Positions 21,874 to 22,884 of a stretch of 22,884 bases of DNA are shown here, piece by piece. Position 1 is the stretch's first letter. Every line of letters begins with the position of its first letter. This DNA comes from JBBDXA01 sp040902585 (lineage in GTDB: Bacteria > Planctomycetota > Phycisphaerae > Phycisphaerales > Phycisphaeraceae), in NCBI GenBank assembly GCA_040902585.1, contig JBBDXA010000155.1, positions 1 to 22,884 on the forward strand. The letters run 5' to 3'. The notes below the pieces were generated by a model. It saw nothing but the letters and a program-made list of their open reading frames with translations, was not told where the DNA came from and ran no database searches. The translations under genes were made by a program, and so were the position numbers.

Positions 21874-22884
21874 ATGTCCTTGTGGGTGTTGCAGAATGTG
21901 TCGGTACAGGGTTCGCCGCGGGCGCGGCTGAGTGATGTCACGTTGACGATTCAACCCGGTGTCACGGCGGTGCTCGGCGAAAGCGGGGCGGGTAAGACGA
22001 CATTGCTGAATTTGCTGGTGGGTTTTGAGAAGGCGGGGCGCGGGACTGTGCAAGAGGAGCTGGGCGAAGAGCCGCTTTCGATGTACTGGTCGCCTTCCGA
22101 TGGTGGGTTGTGGCCTCACCTTTCGGTGCGGGAGCATCTGCTTGCGGTGATGCCTTTGAAGGATGGGCGCGGGTGCGAAGGCGCAAGCGCGGCCGGGGAC
22201 GTAGGCGAATTACTCGATTCCTTTGCGCTGGGCGACCTCGCCGAGGCGAAGCCTGCGCGACTGTCTATGGGCGAGCGCTCGCGCCTTTCCGTCGCCCGGG
22301 CGCTGGCGAGCGGGGCCAAGGCACTGGTGATGGACGAACCGCTGGCGAATGTGGATAGCGCCCGCCTGCCGCAGTTTTGGAACGCGATCCGTGAGTACCT
22401 TCAGCGCACCGGCGGGAGTCTCGTCTTCGCCACGCACAGCGCGGACACCGTGCTCGCTGAGGCTTCCCACGTGATCTGCCTGCGCGAAGGCCGGGTGATC
22501 TATGCAGGCGATGTGCAGACGCTTTATCGCAACCCTCCGACACTCGACGCCGCCCGCTGCCTGGGCGAAGTGAACTGGCTGACACCAGTCGAAGCGAACC
22601 TCTGGCTGCCGCCGACCCAGGACTCAGGACCCAGGACCCAGGACTCCGCCCTTCGCCCTGAACATTTATCCCTCGACATCGACTCGGCTGCTCCGCTCGT
22701 CGTACAATCCAGCAGGTTCCGAGGAATGCTGACTGATGTGACGTTGCAACACTCGCCTTCCAACTCGACGCGAACGTTCGTCTGCCGCTCGCCTGCCGGT
22801 GATCAGGGTGCGGCCAAGGCGGGTGACCGAGGAAGGCGCGGCAGGCCAGCAGAAGATCAACGAGTGGACGCGCTATGCGACCGT
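21874..22884 (+). CDS. ABC transporter ATP-binding protein (partial, runs off the window)
   Basis: The frame is open from ATG 21874 to the window end, 337 codons. Walker A is GESGAGKT (35-42), the signature is LSMGE (130-134), Walker B is 'ALVMDE' with E155, and the switch His is H188 ('FATHS'). The Q-loop glutamine is missing: the region before 'LWPHLSV' reads 'YWSPSDGG'. A TOBE-like C-terminal segment begins at 'LRPEHLSLDI' (about 264). Just before it, 'PTQDSGPRTQDS' is encoded by a heptad repeat array (22614-22648). The gene starts 9 nt after the permease stop and should energise the iron(III)-type importer. From about 22790 the reading frame loses its usual GC-rich third positions, so the real end may be near there. 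Confidence 0.82.
   Translation, partial: MSLWVLQNVSVQGSPRARLSDVTLTIQPGVTAVLGESGAGKTTLLNLLVGFEKAGRGTVQEELGEEPLSMYWSPSDGGLWPHLSVREHLLAVMPLKDGRGCEGASAAGDVGELLDSFALGDLAEAKPARLSMGERSRLSVARALASGAKALVMDEPLANVDSARLPQFWNAIREYLQRTGGSLVFATHSADTVLAEASHVICLREGRVIYAGDVQTLYRNPPTLDAARCLGEVNWLTPVEANLWLPPTQDSGPRTQDSALRPEHLSLDIDSAAPLVVQSSRFRGMLTDVTLQHSPSNSTRTFVCRSPAGDQGAAKAGDRGRRGRPAEDQRVDALCDR
22614..22648 (+). repeat. Heptad tandem array, GACCCAG type, inside a coding region
   Basis: Five 7-nt units (GACCCAG, GACTCAG, GACCCAG, GACCCAG, GACTCCG) run in exact register within the ABC ATPase gene. They encode a hydrophilic linker between the nucleotide-binding domain and the TOBE-like domain. The total of 35 nt is not a multiple of three. 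Confidence 0.75.

Overview
The window is about 22.9 kb of high-GC bacterial chromosome and most likely comes from a planctomycete, probably of the Phycisphaerae side. That is an inference. It rests on the membrane proteins with a CRKCRYD...CxECG zinc ribbon plus HEAT domain, a secreted arylsulfatase, a YdjY-domain protein, few Shine-Dalgarno sequences, and very many dispersed palindromic and 7-bp-periodic repeats. No phage, plasmid, CRISPR, tRNA or rRNA was seen.

Layout. Positions 1-5175 (minus strand) hold three tandem paralogues of a membrane zinc-ribbon/HEAT protein. The first is split by an in-frame TGA exactly where the other two have Trp118. At 5218-8046 (minus) lie an FAD-dependent oxidoreductase and a membrane-anchored double-LysM protein, separated by a nested palindromic repeat. 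At 8250-11513 (plus) a clear sigma70-type promoter drives a STAS anti-anti-sigma protein, followed by a HATPase anti-sigma kinase, YbeY and CysS. At 11735-15582 (minus) ribosomal protein S1, PgsA and a rhamnulokinase follow one another. At 15839-19004 (plus) are a secreted sulfatase, a cold-shock protein and a secreted YdjY-domain protein. At 19276-22884 (plus) is an iron(III)-type ABC importer: binding protein, fused two-unit permease, and an ATPase that runs off the window.

Functional groups. STAS plus HATPase form a partner-switching pair, and the last three genes form one importer. S1, PgsA, CysS and YbeY are housekeeping genes. Rhamnulokinase and sulfatase fit growth on sulfated, rhamnose-containing polysaccharide, but the two are not in one operon.

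The most unusual signal is in the repeats. Six arrays, with several unrelated unit sequences, all keep a 7-nt period. Palindromes of at least four further types fill the intergenic gaps. These repeats contain, or lie within a few bases of, the stop codons of six genes, and one heptad array lies inside the ABC ATPase reading frame. A second recurrent pattern is a TANNNT-like -10 hexamer exactly 6 nt before the start codon of five genes, which suggests leaderless transcripts.
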